A stretch of 64,000 nt of DNA from Melioribacteraceae bacterium (lineage in GTDB: Bacteria; Bacteroidota; Ignavibacteria; Ignavibacteriales; Melioribacteraceae). Positions within the stretch are counted from its first letter, which is position 1; the number at the start of each line of letters is the position of its first letter. Both the position numbers and the translations under genes were made by a program. The notes beneath the pieces were generated by a model, which was not told the origin of the DNA, did not search any database, and saw only the letters and a list, made by a program, of their open reading frames with translations. The stretch is taken from NCBI GenBank assembly GCA_016927595.1, contig JAFGMI010000013.1, positions 62,001 through 126,000 on the forward strand, given 5' to 3'. Below, piece after piece: positions 57,040 to 64,000 of this stretch.

Positions 57040-58359
57040 ATGGCTGATACGAAGACTAACAAAGAGCATAATATTGATGATTCGAAGTATGCGATGGAAA
57101 CGCGCATAATTTACGGGAAAGATGTCTCGGATAAATGGGATTATTCACACCATGTAACAGCTCCTATTTCATCATCAACAACATTCCGGCTTGATTCTGT
57201 GGAAAGGGGCGCACAAGGATTTAAGCAGTTTGCCCATTCCTCCGAGTCTGAGGGCGAAGCCCCTATTTTTATTTATGACCGGCTTGGCGAGCCCAATAAA
57301 GATATGCTGGAAGAAAACCTGGCTTATGTTGAAAAAGGTGATATGGCGGTTACATTTTCCAGCGGAATGGGAGCTATCTCCGCAGCACTAGGTATATTCC
57401 TTGGTGCCGGGGATGAGATTATTACGCACAATACATTGTACGGCTGCACGATTTCGCTCTTCAACAACTGGTATCCTAAATATAACATTAGGGTAAATCC
57501 TGTTGATCTTACTTCCATAGAGAATATTTATCCGGTATTGAATGACAGAACAAAAGTTATCTATTTTGAAACTCCCGCTAATCCTAATCTGGATATAATA
57601 GATATTGCCGGATTAAGAAAAGCATTAGATGATCTGAATAAGAAAAGGACTGAAGCCAATCAGATTCAGATAATAATCGACAATACATTCGCTACACCTT
57701 TCTGCCAGCGACCAATCGAACTGGGCGCCGATTTCGTGGTTCACTCACTTACAAAAGGAATAGGCGGTTTTGGTACAGATATTGGCGGTGTAGTCATCGG
57801 AAAGAATAAATACAGAGATCTGCTTCTTCTTTATCGTAAAGATTTCGGGGCTGTTCTCAACACGAAAAGCGCCTGGTCGATTTTGACTTATGGTCTGCCT
57901 TCGCTTGCGCTCAGAGAAAAACAGCAGATAAAAAGTGCGATGAGTATCGCAGAATTTTTAGAAAATCATCCGAAAATATCTTATGTAAATTATCCCGGTT
58001 TAAAATCTTATAAGTATCACGAGCTGGCAAGAAAACAAATGATAGATTTCAACGGTGACTTTGCTCCGGGAAGTATGATATATTTTTCCCTGAAGGGAGG
58101 AACACCTTCGGAGTGTAAAGAGAACGGTCGCAGGTTTATGGATTATGTTGCAGATCATGCCTATACAATGACTCTTGCAGTTTCACTGGGGCATACCAGA
58201 ACGCTTATAGAACATCCGGCATCAATGACGCATTCGGTAGTTCCGCCCGAAAAACTGGAAGAAAGGGGAATAGATCCAGGCGGTGTGAGACTCGCTATTG
58301 GACTTGAAAGAACGGAAGATTTGCTGATGGATCTGGATGAAGCTTTAAAAGCAATCTGA
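57040..58359 (+). CDS. Methionine gamma-lyase-type PLP enzyme
   Basis: A 439-residue Cys/Met family PLP enzyme. The PLP lysine is in SLTKGIGGFGTD near residue 246. The LYGCTISLF motif supplies the Cys that is a hallmark of methionine gamma-lyases (Cys116 in Pseudomonas), which split methionine into methanethiol, ammonia and 2-ketobutyrate. It is 40 residues longer than the usual enzyme, owing to an N-terminal extension and an insert after RKALDDL. 2-Ketobutyrate made here could also enter isoleucine synthesis. TTAGGAG lies before the ATG; a terminator follows the gene. Confidence 0.85.
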   Translation: MADTKTNKEHNIDDSKYAMETRIIYGKDVSDKWDYSHHVTAPISSSTTFRLDSVERGAQGFKQFAHSSESEGEAPIFIYDRLGEPNKDMLEENLAYVEKGDMAVTFSSGMGAISAALGIFLGAGDEIITHNTLYGCTISLFNNWYPKYNIRVNPVDLTSIENIYPVLNDRTKVIYFETPANPNLDIIDIAGLRKALDDLNKKRTEANQIQIIIDNTFATPFCQRPIELGADFVVHSLTKGIGGFGTDIGGVVIGKNKYRDLLLLYRKDFGAVLNTKSAWSILTYGLPSLALREKQQIKSAMSIAEFLENHPKISYVNYPGLKSYKYHELARKQMIDFNGDFAPGSMIYFSLKGGTPSECKENGRRFMDYVADHAYTMTLAVSLGHTRTLIEHPASMTHSVVPPEKLEERGIDPGGVRLAIGLERTEDLLMDLDEALKAI

Positions 58360-58391
58360 TTAATTCATAATTTTATTTTTAATAAATTTAT

Positions 58392-58429
58392 ACCCGGTCT
58401 TAAATAACAATTCATTGACCGGGTTTTTT
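58392..58429 (+). terminator. Intrinsic terminator after the methionine gamma-lyase gene
   Basis: ACCCGGTC (58392-58399) pairs with GACCGGGT (58417-58424) around a 17-base loop, followed by a run of six T residues. It lies 33 bases after the stop codon. Confidence 0.85.
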
Positions 58430-58448
58430 ATGAATTATTTTGCAGAAA

Positions 58449-59189
58449 ATGATAATAATCAGAAGTTCATTACTGAATAAATTTGAAAATGTGATTTTCG
58501 GATTCAGTACGAAGATAGGTTTGAAAAGAAACGAGCCGTTTTTTTTCAATACTTCACATTCTGTCGGCGATAATAATGAACTTGTTGAAGAAAACAGGCA
58601 AGCGCTTGCTTCTCAATTAGGTCTGGATAGCTATTTAATTAAATCACAGAAGCAGATTCATTCGGATATTATAAGAATAGCAGATGAAAGGAGTTCTTTG
58701 GAAGAAAGCGATGCATTAATAACAAACAGACATGGCACTGCGCTTGCTGTTTCATCTGCAGACTGTGCGTCAGTCTTCCTCTATGATCCCGTTAAAAAAG
58801 TAATAGCTGCAATACATTCGGGATGGAGGGGTACTCAGAAAAATATAGCCGGTAAAACTATTAAAGCTGTAATTAAAAATTTTAATTCTACTCCGGATGA
58901 TTTATATGCATATATTTCACCTTCCGTTTCCCGTAACAATTATGAAGTAGGCAGTGAAGTCGCCTCACTGTTTCAGTCCAGATATATTTTTAATAATAAC
59001 GGAAAATACTATCTGGATGTCTCTTCGGCAGTTTATGATCAGCTGACAGAAACAGGATTGAGAACCGGAAATATTCAGAGATCATTATTGTGCAGCTATG
59101 AACTTAAAAACCTGTTTCACTCTTACAGAAGGGACGGAAAACGATCTGGCAGAGCATGGGGAATTATAGCGATGAAGGAAAGTGATTGA
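58449..59189 (+). CDS. pgeF: PgeF/YfiH-type multicopper-oxidase-like protein
   Basis: A 246-residue protein of the former polyphenol oxidase (laccase-domain) family. E. coli YfiH (PgeF) removes wrongly placed L-serine from peptidoglycan precursors; other members act as purine nucleoside phosphorylases. Metal-site motifs are SQKQIHSD, SSADCASVFLYD, IHSGWRGT and FHSYRRDGKRSGR. I place the start at ATG 58449; TTG 58440 would add three residues. No clear ribosome site. It overlaps the next gene by four bases. Confidence 0.88.
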   Translation: MIIIRSSLLNKFENVIFGFSTKIGLKRNEPFFFNTSHSVGDNNELVEENRQALASQLGLDSYLIKSQKQIHSDIIRIADERSSLEESDALITNRHGTALAVSSADCASVFLYDPVKKVIAAIHSGWRGTQKNIAGKTIKAVIKNFNSTPDDLYAYISPSVSRNNYEVGSEVASLFQSRYIFNNNGKYYLDVSSAVYDQLTETGLRTGNIQRSLLCSYELKNLFHSYRRDGKRSGRAWGIIAMKESD

Positions 59190-60100
59190 ACAAAGAATCA
59201 TTAAATATCGTTCTTGGTTACGTATTGATATGTCTGCTCTGGGGTTCAACCTGGCTTGCAATCCGTGTCGGTGTTGCGGATCTTAACCCCATCTTTGCAG
59301 CCGGATTAAGGTTTTTATTAGCTTCTTTCTTTTTTTTCTTGTTAATGAAAATAAGGCGCATAAAACTTCAGACAGATTCCTTTGCGATGAAATTTTACAT
59401 GTTCATGGGATTCTTTTCTTTCGTAATTCCGTTCGGATTGGTTTACTGGGCAGAGCAGTATATCCCTTCTGGCTTGACTTCAGTTATCTTCGCAGTATTC
59501 CCTTTCGTTGTAATAATTTTTTCTTATCTGATGATTCCCGACGAAACAATCGGTGTATTTAAAATTGCCGGAACACTTCTGGGTTTTGCCGGCATCTACA
59601 TAATTTTTTCGAGTGAAATATCAATGGATATATCGGAAGATATATGGGCTATGAGCGCAATTCTTTTAAGTGCAGCTATCCAGGCTTATGTTGTAGTTGT
59701 CGTCAAGAAAAAGGGAAGCGGACTTCATCCGCTGTCTATGAATCTTATACCGGTTCTGATAGCAGGAGTGTCCATGGTAATACTGGCGCTCTTATTTGAG
59801 GATACGAGCAGGATCCAATTCACTTATGAAGCTGTCGCTTCAGTGGTTTACCTGGGATTCTTCGGAACGGTGCTGACATTCACAACATATTACTGGCTGA
59901 TAAAAAAAATAAATGTCGTGATTGTTTCGCTGTCAGCATTTATTACGCCGATAATTGCCATATTATTAGGATGGATTATTCTGGATGAAAAATTCAGCGG
60001 GAACGATTTACTGGGAGCCGCTCTTGTTCTTTTTGGGATACTCGTTGCCAATACGAGGGGGCTTGCTAAATATTATAAATCGAAACAGGTGATGTCATGA
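59186..60100 (+). CDS. DMT-superfamily (EamA) transporter
   Basis: A 304-residue inner-membrane protein with ten helices in two EamA repeats (about 8-140 and 150-290). It starts NIVLGYVLICLLWGSTWLAIRVG, a typical EamA motif. Likely exports amino acids or metabolites, but the substrate is unknown. The start is TTG 59186, which overlaps the pgeF stop and has GAAGGAAAG five bases upstream; no ATG in frame is near. Its own stop overlaps the folB start (ATGA). Confidence 0.9.
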   Translation: MNKESLNIVLGYVLICLLWGSTWLAIRVGVADLNPIFAAGLRFLLASFFFFLLMKIRRIKLQTDSFAMKFYMFMGFFSFVIPFGLVYWAEQYIPSGLTSVIFAVFPFVVIIFSYLMIPDETIGVFKIAGTLLGFAGIYIIFSSEISMDISEDIWAMSAILLSAAIQAYVVVVVKKKGSGLHPLSMNLIPVLIAGVSMVILALLFEDTSRIQFTYEAVASVVYLGFFGTVLTFTTYYWLIKKINVVIVSLSAFITPIIAILLGWIILDEKFSGNDLLGAALVLFGILVANTRGLAKYYKSKQVMS

Positions 60101-60462
60101 AAAATATTATTCGCATAAAAAATGCAACCTTCTATGCTTATCACGGCGCATTGCAGGAAGAACAGATAATTGGCGGCAAATTTGAAGTGGATCTTGAAAT
60201 AACTACAGATTTCAGCAGTGCGGCGAGTTCCGACAATTTAAAAGAAACACTTAACTACGATGAGGTCTACAAGTTTGTAGGAATAATTGTGCATGCAAAA
60301 AAGTATTATCTGATCGAAGCACTGGCGGTGAATATAGCCGATAAACTGATCGAAAAATTTGCATCGATCCAAAATATAGTTGTAAAAGTAAGAAAGCGAA
60401 GCGTGCCGATTGGCGGTGTTATCGATTTTGTTGAGGCGGAAGTTGATAAAGCAAGAGACTAA
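60097..60462 (+). CDS. folB: Dihydroneopterin aldolase FolB
   Basis: A 121-residue enzyme that converts dihydroneopterin to hydroxymethyldihydropterin in folate synthesis. It starts NIIRIKNATFYAYHGALQEEQIIGGKFEVDLEI, in which YHG and the following Glu match family residues. LNYDEVYKFV and the C-terminal Lys in VVKVRK also fit. It is directly followed by folK, overlapping it by 20 bases, so the two steps of the pathway are coupled. Confidence 0.93.
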   Translation: MKNIIRIKNATFYAYHGALQEEQIIGGKFEVDLEITTDFSSAASSDNLKETLNYDEVYKFVGIIVHAKKYYLIEALAVNIADKLIEKFASIQNIVVKVRKRSVPIGGVIDFVEAEVDKARD

Positions 60463-60955
60463 AACTGCATACATCGGTCTTGGTTCAAATGTCGGTAATA
60501 AAATAAACCATCTTAAACGAACAGTCGAAATTATTAATACAGAAAACAACATCGTTGTAAAAAAAATATCATCAGTTTACATCACCAGTCCGTATGGATT
60601 GATGGATCAGGATAATTTTTTGAATTGTGCTGTTGAGATTGAATCTTCTTATACTCCGCTTGAGCTGATGACTTTTCTGAAAAAAACCGAATCTGCCGTA
60701 GGTAGACAAATACGTGAAAAATGGGGACCGCGTGAGATAGATATTGATTTGCTTCTTTATTCTGATTATATAATAAATACCGGCGGATTAACAATACCGC
60801 ATCCCGAAATATTAAAAAGAGATTTTGTGATTGTTCCGCTTCTCGAATTAAAAGAAGACCTTGTACACCCAATTAATAAAAATTTATTAAAAGAATATTT
60901 AGATCAAAGCTTGGAAAATCATATTTTAGAAAAGTTGAATATTATACTTTTATAA
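60443..60955 (+). CDS. folK: Hydroxymethyldihydropterin pyrophosphokinase FolK
   Basis: A 170-residue kinase that transfers pyrophosphate from ATP to hydroxymethyldihydropterin. Family motifs are AYIGLGSNVGNKINHL, WGPREIDIDLLLY (metal Asp residues) and the IPHPEILKRDFVIVPL segment. I place the start at TTG 60443, giving LIKQETKTAYIGLGS, with GAGGCGG about six bases upstream. A longer frame from GTG-type codons near 60410 would overlap folB by 53 bases and has no similarity. The overlap with folB suggests coupled translation. Confidence 0.9.
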   Translation: MIKQETKTAYIGLGSNVGNKINHLKRTVEIINTENNIVVKKISSVYITSPYGLMDQDNFLNCAVEIESSYTPLELMTFLKKTESAVGRQIREKWGPREIDIDLLLYSDYIINTGGLTIPHPEILKRDFVIVPLLELKEDLVHPINKNLLKEYLDQSLENHILEKLNIILL

Positions 60956-60972
60956 CTGCGGAGAATTTTAAG

Positions 60973-61620
60973 TTGGGCGAAATAAGCTATATCGCTATCG
61001 AGGGTGTTATTGGTGCGGGTAAAACAACGCTGGCTAATATGCTGTCGAAAAAACTTAGTGCCAATCTGGTACTGGAAGAATTTGAAACTAATCCATTTCT
61101 TGAAAAATTCTACGATGACAGAAACAGGTATGCATTTCAGACACAAATGTTTTTTCTTATTAACAGGTTTAAACAGCAGCAAAGGCTGAACCAGGAGGAA
61201 CTATTCTCCGAGTTTATTGTTTCAGATTATATTTTTGAGAAGGATCAGATATTCGCTTACCTGAACCTTTCACCCGAGGAACTTAAATTATACGAAAATA
61301 TTTTTCCGCTTCTGCAGCGGGACCTGCGTAAACCCGATCTTATCATTTTTCTTCAGTCAAGCGTCGATAGACTCATCACCAATATTCGTAAACGAAGCAG
61401 AAAGATAGAGCGTAATCTTACCAGGTCGTACATACGAGATTTAAGTGAAGCTTACAACAATTTCTTTTTCAAATACAATGAATCACCTCTTCTTATAGTA
61501 AATACCACAGACATTGATTTTGTGAACAGACAGGAAGATTTCAGCGAGTTATATTCTCAGATATTCAGAAAAGACAGGGGGTTTATAGAGTACTTTAACC
61601 CCGGGATAGGAAAGCAATGA
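60973..61620 (+). CDS. Deoxynucleoside kinase
   Basis: A 215-residue dNK/TK2-type kinase for salvage of deoxynucleosides. Walker A is GVIGAGKTTLAN near residues 11-22, VLEEFETNPFLEKFY has the Glu that binds the sugar, and RKRSRKIERN is the flexible Arg-rich lid. Purine (dGK/dAK) or pyrimidine preference cannot be told. The start is TTG 60973 (LGEISYIAIEG) with GGAG about ten bases upstream. The stop overlaps the next gene by four bases. Confidence 0.88.
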   Translation: MGEISYIAIEGVIGAGKTTLANMLSKKLSANLVLEEFETNPFLEKFYDDRNRYAFQTQMFFLINRFKQQQRLNQEELFSEFIVSDYIFEKDQIFAYLNLSPEELKLYENIFPLLQRDLRKPDLIIFLQSSVDRLITNIRKRSRKIERNLTRSYIRDLSEAYNNFFFKYNESPLLIVNTTDIDFVNRQEDFSELYSQIFRKDRGFIEYFNPGIGKQ

Positions 61621-61829
61621 GTTTGTTTCGAATAGTTTTATTTGCAATTGTATTCTACTTTATCTTTAAAAGTATAAAAATAATTATGAGACTTTTCAGC
61701 GAAAAAAGTGAAGAGAAAGAAACATTTGTAAATACAAATTATAAAAGAAACCAGCGATCGAAGATTGATAAAAAAGATGTTATAGAAGCAGACTTCGAGG
61801 AACTGGGCGAAAAAGAAAAAGAAAAGTAA
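61617..61829 (+). CDS. Small membrane protein, DUF4834-like
   Basis: A 70-residue protein with one N-terminal helix (residues 3-24, LFRIVLFAIVFYFIFKSIKI) and a charged tail rich in Lys, Glu and Asn. The tail motif KKDVIEADFEELGEK resembles the small DUF4834 proteins common in Bacteroidota. The function is not known. It shares ATGA with the dNK stop, which supports the start and translation. Confidence 0.65.
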   Translation: MSLFRIVLFAIVFYFIFKSIKIIMRLFSEKSEEKETFVNTNYKRNQRSKIDKKDVIEADFEELGEKEKEK

Positions 61830-61846
61830 TTCTGATTACATTTTAA

Positions 61847-63397
61847 ATGGTTTTAGAAAATTTAGCCGCAATAGATATAGGCACCAATTCGTTTCACCTT
61901 ATCGTAGTAAAACCAACTCCCGACGGTGGTTTTGAAATAATCGACAGGGAACGGGAAGTAATCCGCCTTAATGAAGGGAACAAGGATGATATAAAATTAC
62001 TCAATGATTCAGCGGTCGAACGGGCACTGAATACGCTTAGTACTTTCAAAGGTATTGCAGATTCACACAACGCTGAAATTCGAGCCGTAGCCACAAGTGC
62101 CGTAAGAGAAGCCCGCAATAAAGATGAATTCATCAAGAGAGTGCATGATGAAACCGGAATTTCTATAGAAGTAGTAAGCGGTTTCGAAGAGGCGCGTTTA
62201 ATCTATCTCGGAATATTGAAAGCAGTACCGTTTTTTGATAAGAGAATTCTCTGCATCGATATCGGTGGCGGCAGTACAGAGTTTCTGGTTGGTGAAAAAA
62301 GCGATATAATTTATTCGAACAGTCTTAAACTCGGCGCGGTAAGACTGACACAGAAATTTTTCCCGGATGGTAAAACAAATAAAAAAAGCATAGAAGAATG
62401 CTCTGCCTGGGTTAAGGGAGAAATTTTTCCGGTAATAAAAAGTATTAAACATTTGGGCTTCGGGTATATTGTAGGTTCCTCGGGTACCATTCAGTCATTC
62501 GGTTCGATTTATTCGGCGATGAATAATAACGGATCGAACGAAATGAAAATACTTAACAATCTTGAAATTCCGTATGATGATATCTATGAGATTTATTCTC
62601 TCATAATTTCAAAATCCAAGCCGGCTGAAAGAAAAAAAATTCCGGGTCTTGAGCAGAAAAGAGCTGATATTATAGTATCAGGAGCGATAATACTGCAATC
62701 GATCCTGGAATCGCTTAATGCCGGCAGTATTACTCTTTCCGGTTTCGCACTCCGCGAAGGAATAATAATCGATACTTTAAAAAGGAAATCCGGCAGCAGC
62801 TATAATGAGTATCTTTACGATATCAGGATGAGAAGCGTTATGCATCTTGCCGAATCATCGGATTACGACACTAAACATTGCATGAGAATTGCAAATCTTG
62901 CCGTTGATGTATTTGATCAGCTCAAAGATGTTCACAAACTCGGAGTTGAATACAGGGAATTTCTTTATTCAGCCGCGCTGTTGCATGACATCGGTTATCA
63001 TATCTCGCATAATCAGCACCATAAGCATAGTTATTATATTATAAGAAACAGTAATATTACAGGGTTTACTGACCTGGAAATTTCTCTGATTGCTAATGTT
63101 GCAAGATATCACAGAAAAAGTCATCCGAAAAAAAGTCATTCCGAGTTCTCGGTTTTACCTGCGAAATATCAGCAGGTTGTTTTGAAACTGGCAGCAATTC
63201 TAAGAATTGTTGATGCGCTTGACCGCACGCATTCAGGCAATGTCGGGTCGCTGCGATGTATAATTGACCGTGACAGAGTAAACATACAAATTGACTCTGA
63301 AAACAGACCTGTCGATATTGAATTATGGAGTCTCGAAAGACGAAAAGGTTTATTTGAGGAGGTATTCGGTAAAAAAATCGAAGTGACAATAATTTAA
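61847..63397 (+). CDS. Ppx/GppA-family exopolyphosphatase / pppGpp phosphohydrolase
   Basis: A 516-residue enzyme of the Ppx/GppA type. The N-terminal actin-like domains (about 1-310) hold AAIDIGTNSFHLIVV, VVSGFEEARLIYLGIL, and the phosphate loop IDIGGGSTEFLVG. The C-terminal HD-type domain (about 325-515) has LLHDIGYHISHNQHHKHSYYII. It degrades polyphosphate or converts pppGpp to ppGpp; the two cannot be split by motifs. An alternative start codon is not needed. It lies 17 bases after the small membrane protein. Confidence 0.9.
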   Translation: MVLENLAAIDIGTNSFHLIVVKPTPDGGFEIIDREREVIRLNEGNKDDIKLLNDSAVERALNTLSTFKGIADSHNAEIRAVATSAVREARNKDEFIKRVHDETGISIEVVSGFEEARLIYLGILKAVPFFDKRILCIDIGGGSTEFLVGEKSDIIYSNSLKLGAVRLTQKFFPDGKTNKKSIEECSAWVKGEIFPVIKSIKHLGFGYIVGSSGTIQSFGSIYSAMNNNGSNEMKILNNLEIPYDDIYEIYSLIISKSKPAERKKIPGLEQKRADIIVSGAIILQSILESLNAGSITLSGFALREGIIIDTLKRKSGSSYNEYLYDIRMRSVMHLAESSDYDTKHCMRIANLAVDVFDQLKDVHKLGVEYREFLYSAALLHDIGYHISHNQHHKHSYYIIRNSNITGFTDLEISLIANVARYHRKSHPKKSHSEFSVLPAKYQQVVLKLAAILRIVDALDRTHSGNVGSLRCIIDRDRVNIQIDSENRPVDIELWSLERRKGLFEEVFGKKIEVTII

Positions 63398-63443
63398 TTA
63401 TACTTACAAGGTCAATTCACCTGATTTCATTTTCGACGTATTT

Positions 63444-63474
63444 TTGGCTTGTTGATGCAGTTTCAATATATTTG
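63444..63474 (+). promoter_or_regulatory. Bacteroidota-type promoter of asnS
   Basis: TTG (63444-63446, in TTTTTGG) and TATATTTG (63467-63474) are 20 bases apart, matching TTG-N20-TAnnTTTG. The asnS ATG lies 35 bases downstream. The three best promoters in this window have identical spacing. Confidence 0.8.
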
Positions 63475-63508
63475 AATTTTATTTTCCAAAAACTAATCTA
63501 ATGGGTAT

Positions 63509-64000
63509 ATGAGACCAAAAATTTATATCAAAGACCTGTCTGACCATATTGGTGAGCAGGTCAATCTGAAAGGCTGGCTTTATAATAAAAGATCCAGCGG
63601 TAAAGTGAAATTTCTGATTTTAAGGGATGGAACCGGTTATCTTCAGTGTATTGTGTTTAAAGGAAATGTGAGTGAAGAAGTTTTTGAAACTGCTGACAGG
63701 CTTTCACAGGAATCTTCATTCGAAATTACAGGTACCGTTAAAGCCGAAGCAAGAGCTGTAGGCGGAGTTGAACTTGACGCGACCGATGTAAAACTGATAT
63801 CGGATTCAGTCGATTATCCTATCACACCCAAAGAGCATGGTATTGAGTTTCTTATTGATAAGCGTCACTTGTGGCTCCGGTCGAAAAGACAGGCTGCAAT
63901 AATGAAGGTGCGACACCGTGTTGTCAAGGCGATAAGAGACTTTTTTGACGAAAGAGGATTTACCCTGTTCGATCCGCCAGTTATAACGCCGAATGCCTGT
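63509..64000 (+). CDS. asnS: Asparaginyl-tRNA synthetase (partial, N-terminal 164 residues)
   Basis: The frame runs to the right edge and encodes an N-terminal OB-fold anticodon-binding domain (about 1-110) starting MRPKIYIKDLSDHIGEQVNL and containing GWLYNKRSSGKVKFLILRDG. The start of the class II catalytic core follows, with RHLWLRSKRQ and the final PPVITPNAC. In class II Asn/Asp enzymes the TPN-Cys run is typical of AsnRS, while AspRS carries other residues there. ATG 63509 is used; the ATG at 63501 is followed by an immediate stop. It is a late class II enzyme for charging tRNA-Asn. Confidence 0.9.
   Translation, partial: MRPKIYIKDLSDHIGEQVNLKGWLYNKRSSGKVKFLILRDGTGYLQCIVFKGNVSEEVFETADRLSQESSFEITGTVKAEARAVGGVELDATDVKLISDSVDYPITPKEHGIEFLIDKRHLWLRSKRQAAIMKVRHRVVKAIRDFFDERGFTLFDPPVITPNAC

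Overview
The window most likely comes from a Bacteroidota/Chlorobiota-group bacterium, probably a member of the Ignavibacteria. That is an inference from three things seen here. One secreted enzyme ends in a type IX secretion (Por-type) sorting domain with the NFPNPFNPST motif. Three promoters have the Bacteroidota layout TTG-N20-TAnnTTTG. The base composition is AT-rich, with sequence relationships typical of Ignavibacteria and Melioribacter-like anaerobes. No rRNA, tRNA, phage, insertion sequence or CRISPR array was seen.

Layout. 1-3900 (minus strand): a partial NhaC-type antiporter, then metX and metY behind a SAM-I riboswitch with its own antiterminator and terminator. 4386-15927 (plus): a Bacteroidota-type promoter, an Ile/Leu/Val-rich leader peptide, a hairpin, then ilvD-ilvB-ilvN-ilvC-leuB-leuA-leuC-leuD-cimA. 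This one operon should make valine, leucine and isoleucine, the last from pyruvate by the citramalate route. 16005-25117 (plus): a lipoprotein, pdxJ, a DUF2400 protein, an MFS carrier overlapping a PqqD-like protein, an envelope protein, an M29-type aminopeptidase, a UvrD/PcrA helicase and a phosphofructokinase with PPi-type residues. 25175-28191 (minus): two sodium/amino-acid symporters. 28340-32625 (plus): an M1-peptidase-like protein without its zinc site, a membrane protein, def and fmt.

32929-53614 is more accessory in character. It starts with a cystathionine gamma-lyase/synthase-type enzyme. It then holds secreted proteins suited to plant polysaccharide breakdown: a CE15 glucuronoyl esterase with FN3 repeats and a T9SS tail, a DUF5060/DUF4038 glycosidase, a DUF1593 (Sde182-like) protein and a GH9 enzyme with a large extra N-terminal region. 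Among them lie a choloylglycine-hydrolase-like protein, a SGNH/TPR membrane protein, lone methyltransferase and acetyltransferase genes, long gene-poor gaps, two probable gene remnants and three copies of an unusual intergenic hairpin whose 16-base unit is repeated a variable number of times. No SusC/SusD pair is present.

53781-64000 returns to housekeeping genes: an exported isoaspartyl methyltransferase, a membrane-embedded spermidine-synthase-like protein, methionine gamma-lyase, pgeF, a DMT exporter, folB-folK, a deoxynucleoside kinase, a Ppx/GppA phosphatase and the start of asnS. Several genes in this tightly packed block appear to start with TTG.

The best regulatory finds are the SAM-I switch with a 9-base antiterminator pairing and the ilv-leu leader peptide. 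The most unusual uncatalogued feature is the iterated hairpin family.
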